DNA of 64,000 nucleotides from Sphingomonas sp. AR_OL41 (GCF_029911635.1 NZ_JARYTI010000014.1:1-64000); one strand, 5' to 3'. Counted from the first letter of the stretch, positions 8,588 to 18,595 are shown. Program-made: numbers and translations. The notes: generated from the sequence alone by a model not told the origin.

Positions 8588-9826
8588 CTAAACTTCGGTT
8601 TTCATGAGCGCCGCTCGCGAAGGGAGGAACCGACTCGAGAACGGCAGAATGGCTGCGCCCATCGCAGCGGCATCCTCGGCGAGCGCAGCGCGTAGCACAG
8701 GCGCGCGTGAAGGGAGCGAAGCGCCCCGGTGGCGAATGTTTACCGCCAAACGGTCAACGAGCGAGTCTAACAGTTTGGCAGGCAGGCGCCCGCCGATGAA
8801 TACCGCCTCGGGATCGATCGCCGCGTTGATCACCAGCAAGGGTTCGCAAAGCAAGTCAGCCGCTCGTTCCGTCCAGACCAGCGCCTCTTTGGCGATCGCA
8901 CCCTTGAGCTTGCCAAGCCCGGCGACGCTGATGTCGCGGTGTCCAACGGTTTCCAGGTGCGCGAAGAGTCCTGAGAGCGATACCACGTCCTGGAGATTGA
9001 CCGGATTGCGGCGTGCCCTGCCGATCGGCAAGAAGCCTATTTCGCCGCTGCGCCCGGATGCACCGCGCACCGGGTGGCCGTCGATGACCAGCCCGCCGCC
9101 CAAGCCGGCGCTGATCAGAACATAAAGAAACGTCTGTGCTGTTTGGCCGTGACCGAACTGGAATTCACCCATCGCCGCCGCGCACGCATCATTCTCGATG
9201 AAAACGTCGAGGCCGTGCGCTGCGAACAACCTCCTGAGATCGAACGTTTCCCAAATGCCGAAGTCGCTCGGGCGAAGCGGCATATCAACCCGGCCGAAGT
9301 CGTCGGGTATTGCCACGCCGACCCCGGCGATTCGATCCATATCAACTGCACCGGAAGCGCGGATCGCCTCCAGATTGCGTGTGAAGAAGTCGGTGACCTG
9401 CTCAGGCATCGCAAAGGCGATTTCCTCGGCGATGCGCGCACGCACACAGCCGAGGAAATCAAGTGCCACCATGGTGATGTGATCGCGATCGATATTGATC
9501 CCGACCGAAAAGGCACCGTCGGCGTTGATGGCGAGTTCCATTGCAGGCTGGCCGCGCTCGCCGCGTCGGCGCCCGGTCTCGACGATCAGCCCATCAGCAA
9601 GCAGCTTTCGCGTGATGTTTGTCATTGATGGCGGGGTAAGGCCGGTTATTTCAGCCAGTTCGACCTTTGTAATTGGTGCGTTCAGGCGGATCGCCTGCAA
9701 GGTAACTCGAAGATTATGCGAGCCACCCCGTTCAAGATTGGTACCCGACAACCCTGTGCTGAACAGATTCACCCGGTCAAGCGATGTGAATTCGCTCCCC
9801 GCTGGCACCCGCTCGCTACGCGACAT
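8588..9826 (-). CDS. ROK-family transcriptional repressor (NagC/XylR type)
   Basis: 412 residues. The N-terminal winged helix (about 35-100) carries ITKVELAEITGLTPPSMTNI and RKLLADGLIVETGRRRGERG. The C-terminal ROK fold has AGLGGGLVIDGHPVRGASGR and SGEIGFLP. The classical ROK zinc cysteine cluster is not obvious, so it is a regulator rather than an active kinase. ROK repressors bind sugars or sugar phosphates and control catabolic genes. It is placed at the edge of the glycan locus, on the same strand as the sulfatase-to-TonB-receptor genes, and is the best candidate for their regulator. IS remnants border its 3' side. Confidence 0.88.
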   Translation of the reverse strand: MSRSERVPAGSEFTSLDRVNLFSTGLSGTNLERGGSHNLRVTLQAIRLNAPITKVELAEITGLTPPSMTNITRKLLADGLIVETGRRRGERGQPAMELAINADGAFSVGINIDRDHITMVALDFLGCVRARIAEEIAFAMPEQVTDFFTRNLEAIRASGAVDMDRIAGVGVAIPDDFGRVDMPLRPSDFGIWETFDLRRLFAAHGLDVFIENDACAAAMGEFQFGHGQTAQTFLYVLISAGLGGGLVIDGHPVRGASGRSGEIGFLPIGRARRNPVNLQDVVSLSGLFAHLETVGHRDISVAGLGKLKGAIAKEALVWTERAADLLCEPLLVINAAIDPEAVFIGGRLPAKLLDSLVDRLAVNIRHRGASLPSRAPVLRAALAEDAAAMGAAILPFSSRFLPSRAALMKTEV

Positions 9827-10025
9827 CTATCGAACCGTCCAATCTTGAAGCTGCCAGGAATGGAAATAACTCGACACCAGCGTATCGACGACCAACCATG
9901 TCCGTCCGGTCGCCAATATGCAACCGTTCGAGTCATACCCCGTGCCAGGGGCAGGATGGTGAAAATGTCCGGGCTGGCAGCGAGGCTGCCGCACCGCCTC
10001 CGGAGACCGAGGGACCGGCCGGAGG

Positions 10026-11669
10026 TCAGTGCCCCGCGGGCTTGACCCCATCCGCGTTGTTGCCATTGCGCAGATCGTCTTCGGTGCCGTCACGCAACCA
10101 ACGGGCGGGAAAATCGCCCGGCTTCGCGCCGTACCTGTTCCGCAAGACCGAGCCCTCTCCGTGACGCTCTGTAAAAGTCACCGTCGTGCGACCTTGATTG
10201 GGATCGAGCCCGGCGAAGAGCTCGGCCCGCATCTTCTTCACGATCGGCTGGAGCCTGGTGTCCGCAATGAGGTTATGCATCTCCTTGGGATCGGCTTTCA
10301 GGTCGTAAAGTTCCTCGGTGTCCCAGATTCCGTGATACTGGATGTACTTGTAACGATCGCCGCGCAGCGCGAAGGTCGTTGGCGTTTGGGGATAGTTGTA
10401 TTCCCAATAATATTCGTAGTTCAGCGCAGTCCGCCACGGCCCCGGGTGCGGAAGCCCCATCAGCTGGTCGGCATAGCTCATCCCGTCGATCCGCACCCCG
10501 TCAGGCACCTTGGCGCCCGCGAGTTCGAGGAAGGTCGGGGCAATGTCGATATTGGCGACAATGTCATCCGCCACCCGGCCCTTGACCATGCCGCCACCGA
10601 ACGCGATCAGTGGGACGCGCATCGATTCCTCATAAGCGCTGCGCTTGTCGATCATGCCGTGCTCGCCAAATAGAAAGCCGTTGTCCCCCGTCATCACGAC
10701 GATGGTATTCTCAAGCATGCCCTTTTTCTTGAGCTCGGCAATGATCGCGCCGATCCCATCATCCACCGCAGCCAGCGTCTCGTTGTAGCGTAGCTTGTAA
10801 TCAACGATGTCGAGCGTCGAATGATACGGAAAGTCGACCCCGTGCCATGAGTTGCGCTGTGTTTTCACCCAACGCGGCTTACCTTCGTAATTCTGGGGCG
10901 TGTCGGCCATGCTGTCGGGCAGCTTGATGCTGTCACGACGGTAAAGGTGTTTGTGCCGTTCGGCAGGGATGAAATCGGCGTGCACCGCCTTGTGGCTCAG
11001 ATAGAGGAAGAACGGCTTGTCCTTGCTCTGTTGCCTCAACCAGTCGATTGCATAGCCGTTGAGTTCGTCGGTGATGTAGCCGTGCTGCTCGACATGTTGG
11101 CCGTCGATGTTGAGCATGTTGCGCGGGCCGCCCTCCTTGTCCTGGGGCAGATAATGGCCCTGCCCTTTGAAGCTGATCCAGTGATCGAAGCCCGGCTGAG
11201 GATCGTCGCTCTCTCCTCCCATGTGCCACTTGCCGATAAACGCTGTCCGGTATCCAGCTGTCTGGAGCGCCTGGGGGAAGTAGAAAGTCCCGGGTCGCGC
11301 CTTGATGTTGTTATCGGCGATGCCGTGGTTGTGCATATATTCACCGGTGAGGATCGAGGCCCGGCTTGGGCTGCACAGCGAGGTGGTGACGAACGCATTG
11401 CGGAAATAGACGCCTTCCCGGGCAATCCGGTCCATGTTCGGCGTCTTCAGCGCCGGATCCAGAAAACCCATCGCGTCGTATCGCTGATCGTCGTTGAGGA
11501 TGAAGATGATATTGGGCCGCGTCGCGGGCTTTGGCACGGCGGCGGCGGCGGGCTGCGCAGGTGGCACAGCACCATTGCCGGTTGCCACGACCGCCGAGGA
11601 AACCGTGGATAGCAACAGGGCAACAGCGAGGCTGCTGAAGACCCGCCCGCGTTTCGAAATGTTCGTCAT
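10026..11669 (-). CDS. secreted sulfatase (alkaline-phosphatase superfamily)
   Basis: 547 residues. The ATG at 11669 has AGGAGG five bases upstream; an upstream GTG at 11675 overlaps that SD and is rejected. Residues 1-30 form a Sec signal peptide. The metal motif PNIIFILNDDQRYD is followed by the sulfatase signature C99-S-P-S-R103, whose cysteine is converted to formylglycine, then by GKWHMGG and by MTGDNGFLFGEHG. The enzyme would hydrolyse sulfate esters of a glycan in the periplasm or outside the cell. It follows the isomerase gene by 9 bases, so it is in the same operon. A formylglycine-generating enzyme is encoded at 24029-25006. The exact subfamily is not certain. Confidence 0.93.
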   Translation of the reverse strand: MTNISKRGRVFSSLAVALLLSTVSSAVVATGNGAVPPAQPAAAAVPKPATRPNIIFILNDDQRYDAMGFLDPALKTPNMDRIAREGVYFRNAFVTTSLCSPSRASILTGEYMHNHGIADNNIKARPGTFYFPQALQTAGYRTAFIGKWHMGGESDDPQPGFDHWISFKGQGHYLPQDKEGGPRNMLNIDGQHVEQHGYITDELNGYAIDWLRQQSKDKPFFLYLSHKAVHADFIPAERHKHLYRRDSIKLPDSMADTPQNYEGKPRWVKTQRNSWHGVDFPYHSTLDIVDYKLRYNETLAAVDDGIGAIIAELKKKGMLENTIVVMTGDNGFLFGEHGMIDKRSAYEESMRVPLIAFGGGMVKGRVADDIVANIDIAPTFLELAGAKVPDGVRIDGMSYADQLMGLPHPGPWRTALNYEYYWEYNYPQTPTTFALRGDRYKYIQYHGIWDTEELYDLKADPKEMHNLIADTRLQPIVKKMRAELFAGLDPNQGRTTVTFTERHGEGSVLRNRYGAKPGDFPARWLRDGTEDDLRNGNNADGVKPAGH

Positions 11670-11678
11670 CGTCACCTC

Positions 11679-12500
11679 CTACAACCGCGCCTTGTCGCCG
11701 GCGTAAGCGGCGAGCAGGCAATCATCGGGCCCAAGTCGAATTCGGGTGGGCGTATCGGCCAGCCAGACGGTTCCCGCCGGCATATCCTCGCGCTCGTTGG
11801 CGCATCCCGCAGTAACCGGCATCAGCCAGGTGGGCGCATCGGCGTCGGCGTGGATTTCCTGCACGGACCGCCCGCGCAGCCGCTCGATGACGATTTTCAT
11901 CCCCTCGGAAAGCACATCCCGATACGAATTGACGGCCCTTGCCGGCTTGCGCACGATCGGCCCAGGCCGCGATGCCGCTAGTCCTTCCTCAAGCTGGAGT
12001 TCGCGGGGCCGTCCGTAGTCGAACAGCCGGTAGGTCAAATCGACATTCTGCTGCATTTCCAGCACCGAAAGTCCCGCGCCGATTGCATGGACGGTGCCGG
12101 CCGGTACATAGAAGAAGTCACCGGGTTTAACCGAATGCCATGTCATCAGGGCATCAATGCTGCCGTCCAGCGCTGCCGCGCCGAGATCCTCTTCGTTGAG
12201 TTCAGACGAGAAGCCGGCGCCAATTACGGCATCGTGCTCGGCGGACAAGACGTACCAAGCCTCGTCCTTGCCACGTGAATGCCCGGTTGCACGCGCCTGA
12301 TCGTCGGATGGATGAACCTGGATCGACAATTTTTGTGACGTGAAGAGATATTTGACGAGCAATGAGCTGTCTTGCGGTTCTTCGAACCAGATTTCCCCGA
12401 TCCGGCCATCGAACCCGCTGCCGTGACCGAAAAACGTCGGCACGTCGGTGCGCCCCCACACCTTTTCCAGCGCGCGCGCTGCGAGTTGCCGCACGGCCAT
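11679..12500 (-). CDS. manA: class I mannose-6-phosphate isomerase
   Basis: 273 residues from the ATG at 12500; the frame stays open further upstream, but inside the preceding MFS gene. The cupin metal ligands fit type I enzymes: Q61 and H63 in LSIQVHPSD, E80 in KDEAWYVL and H138 in PAGTVHAIGAG. The enzyme converts mannose 6-phosphate to fructose 6-phosphate in the cytoplasm. It is shorter than the E. coli enzyme (about 390), matching the compact bacterial forms. It lies 13 bases after the MFS carrier and next to a ROK hexokinase, giving import, phosphorylation and isomerisation of a hexose, most likely mannose. Confidence 0.88.
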   Translation of the reverse strand: MAVRQLAARALEKVWGRTDVPTFFGHGSGFDGRIGEIWFEEPQDSSLLVKYLFTSQKLSIQVHPSDDQARATGHSRGKDEAWYVLSAEHDAVIGAGFSSELNEEDLGAAALDGSIDALMTWHSVKPGDFFYVPAGTVHAIGAGLSVLEMQQNVDLTYRLFDYGRPRELQLEEGLAASRPGPIVRKPARAVNSYRDVLSEGMKIVIERLRGRSVQEIHADADAPTWLMPVTAGCANEREDMPAGTVWLADTPTRIRLGPDDCLLAAYAGDKARL

Positions 12501-12513
12501 CAACCCGCGCCCG

Positions 12514-13806
12514 TCAATGGCCGCTGAGCGCAACGGCAGCGGCGCCGCGGACCGCGACGACGCGGCGTGCCGCCAGCGCAAAGCCGAGAAGCAGGGCATA
12601 ACAGATAGCCGGCACAGCAAAGGCGGTCGTGTAGCTGGTCGCGCCCGAAACCAGCCCGACGAGCAACGGCATTGCCGCCCCGCCCACGATGCTGAAGCAT
12701 AGGAAGCCCGATGTTGCCGCTTCGCTCACGCTCGATCGCTCAAGCGTCAGGGTGAAGATGACGGGAAACATGATCGAATTGAACAGACCGATCGTCAGCG
12801 CTGCATAGCCGCCGGCCGATCCGCCCATCGCGAACACAAAAAGGCAGATCGCACAGGCGATCGATGCGAAAGTCGCCAGCAGCGCCGGCGCCGGCACGCG
12901 AGCCAGCAGCGCCGAGCCGATCAGCCGTCCGACCATCGCACCGCCCCAATATAGGCTCACCATCTTGCCTGCCTGCTCCAGCGGCACCCCAAGTACCGCG
13001 TCGCTGTGAAGGAATAGCGCCATCTGTGTGCCGATCGCTACTTCCGCGCCGACGTAAAGAAATATTGCCGCCCCCCCCAGCAGCGCCCAGCGCGACGACG
13101 TGGCCTCAATCAAAATCGCAGCAATACCGCCCGACGATGCTCGCGCCGGCGTCGTTAGCGTTGCGGCGCTGATCAGCCGGCGCGCGAACCAGATGAACAG
13201 CGCAAGCAGCGCGATCAGCACCGCAATCGAAAGGAACGCGAAATCAATCCCGGTCAGCGCTGAGGCACGTACCGTTGCGCTCAACTGTTCGTCTTGCTTG
13301 ATCTCGACGCCCTTCAGGAACAGCGATGCACCAAGATATGGACCGATAAACGTGCCGAGGCTGTTGAACGCCTGGCTGAGCGTCAGCCGCAAATGACTGC
13401 GATCGGGTCTGCCAAGTGCCGCCGCGAGCGGATTTGCAGCGACTTGCAGAATCGTGATCCCGCTGGCGAGCACGAACAGGCCGAACAAGACCAGCTCATA
13501 GATCGCCAGGTTCGATGCGACCAGCATCAGGACGCAGCCGGCGATCATCAGCATCAGCGCGATCAGCACGGTCACGACGGACTTGCGTCGCGCCAGCAAC
13601 GCCGCAGCTGGCAGGCTTACCACGCCATAGGCAATGAAGAAGGCGGATGCGCTCAGCTGGGCCTCGACGTCGGATAGGCTGAAAATCCCCTTCACCGCCG
13701 CCACGAGAGGATCGATCAGCGAGGTAATAAATCCCCACGCGAAGAACAGGGTCGTGACACAGGCAAAGGCGATCTGGGTGCTCGCGGATGGTTGCTCGAC
13801 TTTCAC
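12514..13806 (-). CDS. FucP/GluP-type MFS sugar transporter
   Basis: 430 residues, twelve predicted membrane helices. The N-terminal FFAWGFITSLIDPLVAAVKG and the later YVGAEVAIGTQMALFL are typical of the FucP subgroup of proton-sugar symporters, which carry fucose, glucose, galactose or mannose across the inner membrane. The start is a GTG at 13806 overlapping the kinase stop as GTGA. It lies between the ROK kinase and manA, so the likely substrate is the monosaccharide released by the locus's glycosidases, with mannose the best guess. Confidence 0.88.
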   Translation of the reverse strand: MKVEQPSASTQIAFACVTTLFFAWGFITSLIDPLVAAVKGIFSLSDVEAQLSASAFFIAYGVVSLPAAALLARRKSVVTVLIALMLMIAGCVLMLVASNLAIYELVLFGLFVLASGITILQVAANPLAAALGRPDRSHLRLTLSQAFNSLGTFIGPYLGASLFLKGVEIKQDEQLSATVRASALTGIDFAFLSIAVLIALLALFIWFARRLISAATLTTPARASSGGIAAILIEATSSRWALLGGAAIFLYVGAEVAIGTQMALFLHSDAVLGVPLEQAGKMVSLYWGGAMVGRLIGSALLARVPAPALLATFASIACAICLFVFAMGGSAGGYAALTIGLFNSIMFPVIFTLTLERSSVSEAATSGFLCFSIVGGAAMPLLVGLVSGATSYTTAFAVPAICYALLLGFALAARRVVAVRGAAAVALSGH

Positions 13807-14780
13807 AAAACAGCCCCCACGCGATCGATCGACGTCAGACCATCAATGTATCCGTTTGCGAGGAGGCCGCAGGCCAGCGCAATTGGTCCCAATGCGCCCG
13901 CCTGATCGCCAAGCGACGGAGCAACGATATACGGCCCGTCATCGGGAATCGCGAGATAGCCGTTCATGCTCGCCCGCAGCAGCGGCTCGATCCGGCCGAG
14001 CAGATGCGGTTGACGCTCCAGGACGCCGCCGCCGATGGCGATCCGCTGCGGCCCAGTCGTCGCCACGAGCGCGTGGCAAAGGCAGGCAATGGCGTGCGCA
14101 ACGCCGCTCCAGACCGGATCGTTCGCACTGACTTCGTCAAATGATCGGCCGCCCAGTGCAGATCGTATTGCCGGCCCCGAAGCCAGGCCTTCCACGCAGT
14201 CATCGTGAAACTTGCAGATGCTGGCTGCGACATCATTCACCAGACGAGGAATACGAATATGGCCCATCTCGCAATGCCCGATACCCCGGGTCGGCGCACC
14301 ATTGACGAACAAACCCACACCGACCCCGGTGCCAACGGTCACATAGGCGAAGTCACGCAGCCCAAGCCCGCCCCCCCACCGCATTTCGGCGGCGGCGGCA
14401 CCGTTCACATCGGTATCGAAGGCAGTCGGAATATCCCTTTGCCCGCTGAGTCGGCGCAGCACCGGGGCACCGGACCAGCCTGGCTTCGTGGTGGTCGCGA
14501 CGCAGCCATAATTAGGCGACGTAGGGTTGAGGTCGAGTGGCCCGAAACTTGCGATGCCGATCGCCGCGACGTTGTTCGATGCGCACCATTGATCGACAAG
14601 CCCTGCCAATATTGGCAGCGTCTCATGAGGCGTTGTTGTCGGTGTCTTGTGCTGATCAAGCACCACGCCGTGTTCGTCGGCCAGGGTTGCAATGCACTTA
14701 GTACCGCCGAGTTCGACCCCGACGATCACGCGGGCGGCTGCCGTATCGCTGGAAGACCGCGGGATTGGATGAAGGTTCAT
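13803..14780 (-). CDS. ROK-family hexokinase (fructokinase/mannokinase type)
   Basis: 325 residues. The ATP-binding motif VGVELGGTK lies at 20-28. The catalytic Asp is D124 in FDTDVNGAA. The ROK zinc site is complete: H174 in GHCEMGHIR, then C189, H192 and C195 in CKFHDDC. The family phosphorylates free hexoses (fructose, mannose, glucose) in the cytoplasm. Coupling to the MFS carrier by a 4-base overlap, with manA next, points to mannose phosphorylation followed by isomerisation to fructose 6-phosphate. A fructokinase role remains possible. Confidence 0.88.
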   Translation of the reverse strand: MNLHPIPRSSSDTAAARVIVGVELGGTKCIATLADEHGVVLDQHKTPTTTPHETLPILAGLVDQWCASNNVAAIGIASFGPLDLNPTSPNYGCVATTTKPGWSGAPVLRRLSGQRDIPTAFDTDVNGAAAAEMRWGGGLGLRDFAYVTVGTGVGVGLFVNGAPTRGIGHCEMGHIRIPRLVNDVAASICKFHDDCVEGLASGPAIRSALGGRSFDEVSANDPVWSGVAHAIACLCHALVATTGPQRIAIGGGVLERQPHLLGRIEPLLRASMNGYLAIPDDGPYIVAPSLGDQAGALGPIALACGLLANGYIDGLTSIDRVGAVL

Positions 14781-14845
14781 GTCGAGTTCCTGGCCAGGCG
14801 ACGAAAAGGCGGCGACCCGAGAAATGTACGGGCCGCTGACAGCGG

Positions 14846-17800
14846 CTAGAAGTTGAACGAAACCCCCATGTTGAAGGCCCGACCGGCATTCGCGACATAG
14901 TTCACAAGCACCGGATATTTCAGGTAGCGGAAGGTGCCGGTGTCGGTCAGGTTGATCGCGTCGAAGTTCAGCTTCACACCTTTGATGATCGTGAAGCGCG
15001 CCGAGAAATCGAGCTGGCCGCGCGCGGCTTCGATTTCGGGCAGGGAGTTTGCGCTGGCAAAACCGAGCGGAACGGTTTCGATCCGCGTGAACTTTGACCG
15101 CCAGTTATAGGCCAGCCTCAGGCTGAACTTGCCATCGTCGTAATAGCCGCCAACGTTATACGTGAGCTTCGAAAGTCCGCGGCGACCGATCGGATCTCCT
15201 TCCTGATCGCGCAGGCTGCTGCTCTCGCTGATCACCGTCAAATTGCCCGTCAGGCCCAAATTTTGGAGGAGACCCGGCAGATAGTTGAACGCATGCGATG
15301 CACCGATTTCCAGGCCCTTGATCTTGGTGCCGCCGAAATTCCGGTAGGTCGATATCGAGAATAGTTCGCTGCCGATTTGATAATCGACAGGCGTTGGATC
15401 GAGATAGATGGTGGAATCGATATTCTTGGCAAACAGTGCCGCCGACAGATAGCTGCCCTTGGCGTAATACCATTCCAGCGACGCATCGAAATTGTCGGAA
15501 TGGATCGCCTTCAGATAAGGGTTCCCGGCCGTGCCGGAGCCGGCATAGACCGGGTCGGGCGTCGCCGGACGAACGAGAACGAGGCTTGGCGCAATCTGTG
15601 TCAGCTGCGGCCGGCCCAGCGTCCGCGAATAGGCCATGCGCAACACGAGATTGCGGTCCAGCGGGAAGTTAATGTTGGCTGTCGGCAGCCAGTCATCATA
15701 ACGATTCTGGAAGGTGGTAACGCTGTAGGTTTTCACCGAACCGGGATTCAAGAGATAGCCCGAGGACGAGGTATCGGTTCGCACGTAGCGGATACCAAAA
15801 TTGCCGAATACGTTCACTTTGCCGAGCGGGAACTTGAAATCGGCCTGCAGATATGCGGCAGCGGTCTCGTCGCGCACCGAGAAGCGCTCGCTGACATTCT
15901 CATAATAGCCGACGCCGGTGGCGGGATTCACCGCGCGAATGTCGATCAGGTTGAAATAATTCTGCACCGCGGTGATGTCGCAGCCGCCCGTCGTGCCGAA
16001 ACTGGTCTGCAGATTGCCGCCAAATCTGGCCAGCTGATTGCCGAGGTTCGCAGTGGTGAGGCAGGACTGGAGGAATGTGGAGGTTGCGGCCGCGACCGGG
16101 TCGGTTGTATTGGCCGGATTGACCGGGATCTGCTGGATCAGCACCGATTGGGCCGGCGGGCTGACGCCATCCCAAGCGCCATAGATACCACCAGTCTGGT
16201 TCTGATTGACCCAGCTCTGCCGCCTGAACGCCCGCTCCGCCCAGCGGAAACCACCCTCGATCGCGGAGATGAAACCGTTGTCGATCTTCCAGGTTGCATC
16301 GAGGCGGGCTGAATCGTCATTGTTGTTAGTGTCGGCAGCGTTACGCTGATACGTGTAGTAGCGAAGCCGATTGTACGTCAGGTCGCCCGGGTTGAGGACC
16401 TTGAGCTGCGAGGACGGCACCACGGAATTGACCCCGAAGATGGAGGAGGGAAAGGGGTCTTCGTAGAACGAGATGTTGGGGATCAGATTGTTACCCAGGC
16501 TAAAGTCGACGATGTTGTAGAAATCCTGGGTATTGAGACGCGCGCTGTTGCCGCCCTGCTGCTCGATCGACGTATTGAGCTGTCCGAAATTGAGAGTCGT
16601 TGCTTCGCCGCGCGAGATCGATCCCTCGGCGAACAGCTTGAACTTCGATGACACGTCCCAGGTCGTCTGCAGCGCGAACTGCTTGGAATTGCGCCGGGTC
16701 TCGTTGATCGACGGCTGGGCGCCGCCGCGCAGCACGAAGGACGCCAGCCGGCCGTCGGTCATCACATAGACCGAACCCAGCCCCGGCGAGTTTTCCAGCT
16801 TCTGGAACACGTTGGTGGGGCCACCGCTCAGAATACCGGCGCGCGGAACGTTCGAGACAATGTTGAAGTTGGCGCCGGTCAGGCTCTGATTAAGGCTGGA
16901 AAGTACCGTATCGAAACGGACGTCGAAATTCGACGCGGGCTTCCACTCCAGCGTACCGTTGAAAGTCCTGCGTTCGTCGTCGCGGGTACGGAGGGATTCG
17001 CCGAACGAGTTGGGGATGTAGACCGTGTCGCTGGCGTTGGCGATGCCGTCGCCATTCGCGTCGATCGGCGCATATCGGTAGGGGTTTGCCACCGAACCGC
17101 CGCCGGTGGCGTTGGGAACGGTCGCGAGCGAGAAGAAGTTATAGTTGGCGGCGGTCTGGTTGGCACCGGTGCTGGTGGGAAGTGGGTCGGCCCCCGACAA
17201 ACGCAGCCAGCTGCCGGGCGCTCCAAAATATTCGCCACCGCCATACACTGCCGTGACCGAAGAAATACGCTTGTAGCCGAAATCGAGGATGACCCCAAAG
17301 TCGCCCAGCGGCGTATTGCGGAATTTCTTCTGGACGAAGACGTTTGCCGACGGGCTCCACCTGTCGCCATAGGGACGATAAACGCCGGAGCCCGAGGCGC
17401 TTACAATGAAATCGCGCTTACCTTTCAGCGGGGCACGGGTCTGCAGGTTGATCGTGCCTCCCAGCGACCCTTCAATCTTGTCTGCGGTCGCCGCCTTCAG
17501 GATTTCAACGCCGGAAAACAGCTCGGCAGGAATGTCCTGGAAGTTGACACTGCGATCGTTGCCGTTGGACAGATCGACATCGCCCGTGCCGGTCGCGGTG
17601 GCGCCATTGATGGTCACATTATTTTCGGACAAGCCGCGAATCTGGACCTGTTTGCCTGTGCCGTCATTACTGCGGTTGACCTCGACGCCGGGAATGCGCT
17701 GCAGCGCATCGGCAACGTTGTCGTTCGCCAGCTGGCCGATGTCTTCAGCGGTGATCGAATCCTTGATCTCCGTAGCAAGCCGCTTGTCGTCGATGGCAGT

Positions 17801-18046
17801 TTCGATCGATTTGCGGATGCCAGTAACGACGATCGTATTCTCCGGATCAGGATTGTCCGGGGCGACCGACGGCTGAATTACTTCGGGCTTCTGCGCAACG
17901 CGCGCCTTCTCGGCGGCCGGCGTCGGCGCAGGAGTCCCCGCACCTTGAGACGCGGCTTCCTGCGCCATTGCAGGCGCACAGCCGAAAGCAAGGATGGCGA
18001 TGGCCAAAGCCGGTCTGGATCCGGACGCAGCGAAACACAGTTTCAT
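14846..18046 (-). CDS. TonB-dependent receptor for the glycan locus
   Basis: 1066 residues from the ATG at 18046, with a purine-rich SD (GGGGGAGAG) upstream; the frame extends 23 codons further but without a better signal. Residues 1-28 form a signal peptide ending AMAQ. The TonB box is near NTIVVTGIRKSI, the plug contains IQRIPGVEVNR and VQIRGLSENNVTING, and the barrel ends in the phenylalanine of NMGVSFNF. The length, with long loops, fits sphingomonad and xanthomonad receptors for oligosaccharides. It lies upstream of the kinase-MFS-isomerase-sulfatase genes and is divergent from the GH2 gene. Import of the cleaved glycan across the outer membrane is the inferred role. Confidence 0.92.
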   Translation of the reverse strand: MKLCFAASGSRPALAIAILAFGCAPAMAQEAASQGAGTPAPTPAAEKARVAQKPEVIQPSVAPDNPDPENTIVVTGIRKSIETAIDDKRLATEIKDSITAEDIGQLANDNVADALQRIPGVEVNRSNDGTGKQVQIRGLSENNVTINGATATGTGDVDLSNGNDRSVNFQDIPAELFSGVEILKAATADKIEGSLGGTINLQTRAPLKGKRDFIVSASGSGVYRPYGDRWSPSANVFVQKKFRNTPLGDFGVILDFGYKRISSVTAVYGGGEYFGAPGSWLRLSGADPLPTSTGANQTAANYNFFSLATVPNATGGGSVANPYRYAPIDANGDGIANASDTVYIPNSFGESLRTRDDERRTFNGTLEWKPASNFDVRFDTVLSSLNQSLTGANFNIVSNVPRAGILSGGPTNVFQKLENSPGLGSVYVMTDGRLASFVLRGGAQPSINETRRNSKQFALQTTWDVSSKFKLFAEGSISRGEATTLNFGQLNTSIEQQGGNSARLNTQDFYNIVDFSLGNNLIPNISFYEDPFPSSIFGVNSVVPSSQLKVLNPGDLTYNRLRYYTYQRNAADTNNNDDSARLDATWKIDNGFISAIEGGFRWAERAFRRQSWVNQNQTGGIYGAWDGVSPPAQSVLIQQIPVNPANTTDPVAAATSTFLQSCLTTANLGNQLARFGGNLQTSFGTTGGCDITAVQNYFNLIDIRAVNPATGVGYYENVSERFSVRDETAAAYLQADFKFPLGKVNVFGNFGIRYVRTDTSSSGYLLNPGSVKTYSVTTFQNRYDDWLPTANINFPLDRNLVLRMAYSRTLGRPQLTQIAPSLVLVRPATPDPVYAGSGTAGNPYLKAIHSDNFDASLEWYYAKGSYLSAALFAKNIDSTIYLDPTPVDYQIGSELFSISTYRNFGGTKIKGLEIGASHAFNYLPGLLQNLGLTGNLTVISESSSLRDQEGDPIGRRGLSKLTYNVGGYYDDGKFSLRLAYNWRSKFTRIETVPLGFASANSLPEIEAARGQLDFSARFTIIKGVKLNFDAINLTDTGTFRYLKYPVLVNYVANAGRAFNMGVSFNF

Positions 18047-18062
18047 TTTTCTCTCCCCCGCC

Positions 18063-18075
18063 GAAATTTGTTTTA
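18063..18075 (+). repeat. 13-base direct repeat GAAATTTGTTTTA, copy 1
   Basis: GAAATTTGTTTTA lies 17 bases upstream of the TonB receptor ATG (minus strand). The identical 13-mer occurs again at 18367-18379. In such GC-rich DNA an exact AT-rich 13-mer twice in one intergenic region is unlikely by chance, so it is a candidate operator half. Confidence 0.5.
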
Positions 18076-18366
18076 ATGTCACGCCGCTCAGAAAGTTGGC
18101 GACTGCTGCCCACATGGACCCTCTCCGGAGGTCAAGCCTTTGCCCTCCGCAGATGCGGGTGCCAGGCGCATCGTTATCGGGCCGAACGGCATGCTCCTAT
18201 CGTCTTGGAGAGGGCGCAGGGTTCTGCGCGGCACGCATATCAACACTGTCGATGACAGACCCATGCTTCCTCTCCCACCTAGTTGCTATCAGCCTGGCCG
18301 GTATCTTTCTGACCGATCCTTACCGTAACGGGTTGGCCCATTACCCGAGTCGCTGGACTTAGTAAA

Positions 18367-18379
18367 GAAATTTGTTTTA
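18367..18379 (+). repeat. 13-base direct repeat GAAATTTGTTTTA, copy 2
   Basis: Second exact copy of the 13-mer, in the same orientation, 304 bases from copy 1 and about 217 bases before the GH2 start. The flanks continue AT-rich (AGTAAA before, TTTAATG after), and TTTAATG partly matches the TTTTAATG context of copy 1. Confidence 0.5.
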
Positions 18380-18595
18380 TTTAATGGGTCGCCATTGCCC
18401 TGCCCGTTCCGACGACACTGCAACAGACGATTACACCTATTTTCAATATTTTAGAGAGCATTATTGATGATTCAAGCCTTTGCGATAGGGCTCTGCGACG
18501 GGGACCCGGCGTTTTCGGACTTGACCTTAACCTCGCTTTTTTGATTAAAGGCTTTTTATAAAAAAGACAGCTAGAGATGGCCGCTGGGGGTGAGG

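Larger units (their letters stand above)
18047..18595. promoter_or_regulatory. divergent promoter region of the glycan locus
   Basis: About 550 bases separate the TonB receptor and GH2 starts, clearly richer in A/T than the flanking genes from 18360 on. It contains two copies of a 13-base element listed separately, and an inverted pair CTTTTTT (18536-18542) and AAAAAAG (18560-18566) close to the GH2 start. Control of both arms by the ROK repressor through this region is inferred. Confidence 0.5.
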
